From contig NZ_CP120742.1 in NCBI RefSeq assembly GCF_029581275.1, positions 62,001 through 126,000 on the forward strand: a DNA stretch of 64,000 nucleotides, written 5' to 3'. This stretch comes from Micromonospora sp. WMMD1155. GTDB lineage: Bacteria > Actinomycetota > Actinomycetes > Mycobacteriales > Micromonosporaceae. This document shows, piece by piece, positions 61,433 through 64,000 of the stretch. Below the pieces are notes generated by a model. The model worked only from the letters and a program-made list of their open reading frames with translations, had not been told where the DNA came from and did no database searches. The position numbers and the translations under genes were made by a program. How positions within the stretch are numbered: position 1 is the first letter of the stretch; every line of letters starts with the position of its first letter.

Positions 61433-62695
61433 CTAATGGTTACATGCTTCGAGGGTCGCTTGCCGATAGGCGAGCACGAAGGCCGCCGCCTCTGGAACGG
61501 CTTGCTGCTGTCGAAGGGCCACCGCCGTCGGGTTCAACCAGCGCAAAGCCCGCGCGGAAGAGGTGCCTGTGGCCAACGCCAGGGCGTTGGCGGCCTCGGT
61601 CGCCGCGCGCTCGACATCGCCAATGCTGACGTAGGCGCTGGACAGGGCCGACCGCCAAAGGGCCTCGTCGACGCGCCACTGAGCTGGCCAATGGCGCAGG
61701 AGCTGCTCATAGAGATTGGCTGCAGCCGCCGGTTGACCGAGGAGAAGACGGCATTGCGCTTCGTGAGCAGCCACGTACACCGGATCGCAGTGGACGCCTA
61801 CATCGATCGGCAGCTCCGAGCCCCTGTCGTCGCTGCCGGCGACCCTGTGCGCCTTGTCGATGCTGGCTGCGCAGGCGTTCTGATCGCCTCCCATCGCGTA
61901 GGCCTGGGCCTGGCGGATCAGCAGTAGTGCGCGGATACGGCCGGGTAACCGAACCTCCTCCAGCGCCCGCTGCGCCAGGGCGATGGCATTACGCGGGTCG
62001 AAGCGCTCAAGGGCGCGTTGGCTCTGCCTCATCAGGACGTAGCTTGTCAGCGTCGGCGCGTTAGCTTCGACGGCGTGCTGCTGCGCGCGTCGCAACCAGG
62101 CGTCAGCCTCGGCGGCGTCACTCTGCTCATCGATCCAGCTGAGGAACTCCGCCCACAGTGCCTGCGCGATGAGTACGTCTCGGCGGTCGGCTGAACGGCT
62201 CCGCCGCCCGATGGCGGCGGCGACGCTGATCTGTGCGTGGGCGGTGGACGCCATCCCGGCGTATCCGGTGCGGTTTCCGGCAATGGCCAGACCGGCGAGC
62301 TGCTCGTGCCACGAACGGAGCAGGTCGGGCTTGTCGGGATGATCGATGGAGGCCCGGAGTTGGCCCTCCGCGCCGTCGACCAAGCGGTAGCCGACGCTGG
62401 TGAGGCGACGCTCACTCTCGAGGTCTGACAGGAAGCGGGCCAGCTCGCCACCTGTCTGCAGTGCGCCCTCACACGACTCAACGAAGCGGGCGGACGGCCA
62501 ACGTTCGGCCTTCTCCACTTTGCCGATGAGGTCCCCACTGACGTGCACCAGCCTGCCTAGAGCACGCTGGGACAGCCCGCGGCGCTCGCGCCACTGCCGA
62601 AGGGCGGCACCGAATCCATGCAGCGCCGATCGATGCGGGGTCAGCCGTCGTGGAGTTTGTGCCACCGGTACTCCTGGGTGCTTTGTGTCCGTCAC
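61433..62695 (-). CDS. XRE-family regulator with TPR-like C-terminal domain
   Basis: A 420-residue protein, GTG start. The HTH lies at about residues 28-80 (ALRQWRERRGLSQRALGRLV, then SGDLIGKVEKAERWPS). The C-terminal helical repeats (such as ALWRSALSSAYVSIGDVERA) are TPR-like. It is related to the regulator at 57,277. It is co-transcribed with the creatininase gene and divergent from the permease. The inverted GCGGAC sites just upstream suggest autoregulation. Confidence 0.87.
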   Translation of the reverse strand: MTDTKHPGVPVAQTPRRLTPHRSALHGFGAALRQWRERRGLSQRALGRLVHVSGDLIGKVEKAERWPSARFVESCEGALQTGGELARFLSDLESERRLTSVGYRLVDGAEGQLRASIDHPDKPDLLRSWHEQLAGLAIAGNRTGYAGMASTAHAQISVAAAIGRRSRSADRRDVLIAQALWAEFLSWIDEQSDAAEADAWLRRAQQHAVEANAPTLTSYVLMRQSQRALERFDPRNAIALAQRALEEVRLPGRIRALLLIRQAQAYAMGGDQNACAASIDKAHRVAGSDDRGSELPIDVGVHCDPVYVAAHEAQCRLLLGQPAAAANLYEQLLRHWPAQWRVDEALWRSALSSAYVSIGDVERAATEAANALALATGTSSARALRWLNPTAVALRQQQAVPEAAAFVLAYRQATLEACNH

Positions 62696-62738
62696 TGCCG
62701 CATCCGGAAGGGTCTGACCATACGTGGTCGAACGCTAC

Positions 62739-62775
62739 GCGGACAGTTGCATGCGGACAACAACGTGTGTCCGCA
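62739..62775. promoter_or_regulatory. GCGGAC/GTCCGC operator candidate between XRE and permease
   Basis: TGCGGACA (62752-62759) and TGTCCGCA (62768-62775) form an inverted repeat. An extra direct half-site GCGGACA lies at 62739-62745. The site is about 44-80 nt before the XRE start. A single identical half-site ATGCGGACAAC also occurs at 60677-60687, just downstream of the creatininase gene. Confidence 0.6.
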
Positions 62776-62871
62776 TCAACGCTATCGACTCATCTGTCTC
62801 GGTGAGCAAATCTCGTTGCTGAGGCACCCATCGGCTTGCTGCTCGAAATCATTAGCAGCGGTTTAGGCGCG

Positions 62872-62881
62872 ACTAATTAGT
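62872..62881. promoter_or_regulatory. ACTAATTAGT palindrome upstream of the permease
   Basis: A perfect 10-bp palindrome in an unusually AT-rich patch of this GC-rich DNA, 66 nt before the permease start. The flanks (GCG/TGC) extend the symmetry imperfectly. It could be a repressor site or promoter element. Confidence 0.4.
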
Positions 62882-62947
62882 TGCCTTCGCTGACGATTTA
62901 GCTGCCAGGCGCAAGGTTGGCAAGGGCGCAAATATTTGAGGAGTGTG

Positions 62948-64000
62948 ATGAGTTTCCAGAATGACCTATCCCGACATGGGTATCGACAGGAACTGAGCCG
63001 CCAGCTTCGGTTCCGGGACTTGGTCGCGTACGGGCTGGTGTACATGGTGCCGATCGCGCCGATGGCGATCTTCGGCAGCGTGTACGCCGGCTCCGGCGGC
63101 ATGGTGGCACTGGCGTACGCGGTGGGTGTGGTGGCGTTGGTGTTCACCGCGTTCTCGTACGCGCAGATGGTGAAGGCGTTCCCGATGTCGGGCAGCGTCT
63201 ACAACTACGCCGGCCGGGGCATCAGCGCGCCGGTCGGTTTCCTGGCCGGCTGGGTGATCCTGCTGGACTACGTGCTCGTACCCGGGCTGCTGTACCTGGT
63301 GGCATCGGTGGCGATGCACTCCACCGTGCCCGCGGTGCCGGTGTGGTTGTGGCTGCTCGGATTCGTCGGGGCCAACACGGTCGTCAACTCGGTCGGCATC
63401 CGGATGACCGCGATGGTGACCCGCGTGATGCTGGTCGGTGAGTTGATCGTCCTGGCGGCTTTCCTCGCGGTCGCCGGTTGGGCTCTCGCCTCGGGCAGGG
63501 GCCGGTTCAGTTGGGACGCCTTCTACAACTCCGACACGTTCACCTGGTCCCTCGTGGCCGGGGCGGTGTCGATCGCGGTGCTGTCCTTCCTCGGCTTCGA
63601 CGGGATCAGCATGCTGGCCGAGGAGACCAAGGGCGGTTCCCGGCAGATCGGCCGGGCGATGGCGGCCGTGCTCATCCTGGCCGGCGTGCTGTTCATCGCC
63701 CAGACCTGGCTGGCCGCGATGCTCGTCCCGGACGCCGGCACCCTCCTCGCGGAGGGCGACGTGAACGGCACCGCCTTTTACGACGCCGCGGCCGTGGCCG
63801 GCGGAGGATGGTTAGCGACGTTGTGCGCGGTGGCGACGGCCATCGCGTGGGGCCTGCCGAACTCGATGGTCGCCCAGGTCGCCACGTCCCGGCTGCTGTA
63901 TGCGATGGCAAGAGACCGGCAGCTTCCCGCCTTCTTGGCGAAGGTGTCGATCCGCCGGAACGTGCCGATCAACGCGACCCTGCTCACCGGCGCGGTGTCC
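62948..64000 (+). CDS. APC-superfamily amino-acid permease (3' end outside window)
   Basis: The frame opens with ATG at 62948, preceded by GAGGAG 6 nt upstream, and reads 351 codons to the window edge without a stop. The first helix LVAYGLVYMVPIAPMAIFGS and the following SYAQMVKAFPMSGSVYNYAG are the conserved N-terminal features of APC amino acid/polyamine transporters. About eight to nine membrane helices are visible, with FLGFDGISMLAEETKGGSRQ in the usual place. It probably imports an amino acid or amine by proton symport; the substrate cannot be told. It is divergent from the XRE regulator. Confidence 0.92.
   Translation, partial: MSFQNDLSRHGYRQELSRQLRFRDLVAYGLVYMVPIAPMAIFGSVYAGSGGMVALAYAVGVVALVFTAFSYAQMVKAFPMSGSVYNYAGRGISAPVGFLAGWVILLDYVLVPGLLYLVASVAMHSTVPAVPVWLWLLGFVGANTVVNSVGIRMTAMVTRVMLVGELIVLAAFLAVAGWALASGRGRFSWDAFYNSDTFTWSLVAGAVSIAVLSFLGFDGISMLAEETKGGSRQIGRAMAAVLILAGVLFIAQTWLAAMLVPDAGTLLAEGDVNGTAFYDAAAVAGGGWLATLCAVATAIAWGLPNSMVAQVATSRLLYAMARDRQLPAFLAKVSIRRNVPINATLLTGAVS

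Noticed and set aside
62863..63319. Minus-strand frames opposite the permease start
   Set aside because: They are shadows of the plus-strand membrane protein, whose helices and ribosome site are clear.

Overview
The sequence is very GC-rich, with GTG/TTG starts, Streptomyces-like XRE/TPR regulators, a class I FxLD lanthipeptide locus and an IS701-type element. This points to a filamentous actinomycete, most likely Micromonosporaceae (inference; no marker gene is present).

Region 1 (1-40,321, all minus strand) is one transcription-direction block. It runs from an ArsR-type regulator, through two half-transporter ABC genes that overlap by 4 nt (ATGA), to an uninterrupted 35.4-kb gene coding for up to 11,794 residues. 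A further ORF starts 13 nt after its stop and runs off the left edge. The giant protein has an N-terminal region with a Pro/Ala linker, a long coiled coil, about 1,700 residues of beta-rich sequence, five tandem helical modules of about 1.6-1.8 kaa, and a unique C-terminal region. It has almost no cysteine. Long stretches of the modules are identical at the DNA level and use third codon positions unlike the flanks, which suggests gene conversion. A GC hairpin directly follows the exporter genes, and a 12-bp inverted repeat flanks the giant gene's start codon, so its expression may be controlled separately. The two ABC proteins have complementary degenerate motifs and should make a heterodimer with a single active ATP site. 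Whether they export the giant protein or something else is unknown.

Region 2 (40.4-50.2 kb) is a patchwork accessory region: a decayed PLP-enzyme C-terminus, a tRNA-Arg(CCU) that has lost its 3' acceptor half, seven TGACC boxes spaced in multiples of about 10 bp, a PadR/membrane-protein pair, an XRE regulator, a complete 1,432-bp IS701-type element with a CTAG target duplication, a coiled-coil HTH/SHOCT-like regulator with palindromic operator candidates, a GNAT acetyltransferase, an Excalibur-domain protein and hypothetical genes.

Region 3 (50.2-57.3 kb, minus strand) is a class I lanthipeptide operon of the FxLD type: PIMT-like methyltransferase, a 51-residue precursor not previously called here, a strong hairpin, full-length LanB, LanC, and an extra stand-alone SpaB_C-type protein. 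A Nudix gene with a frameshift follows. No transporter or dedicated leader protease lies in the operon.

Region 4 (57.3-64 kb) has two related XRE/TPR regulators whose upstream regions carry the same GCGGAC/GTCCGC inverted repeat, an S9-family peptidase, a creatininase-family hydrolase and the start of an APC-type amino-acid permease. The two hydrolases are candidate leader-processing or accessory enzymes for the lanthipeptide (inference).
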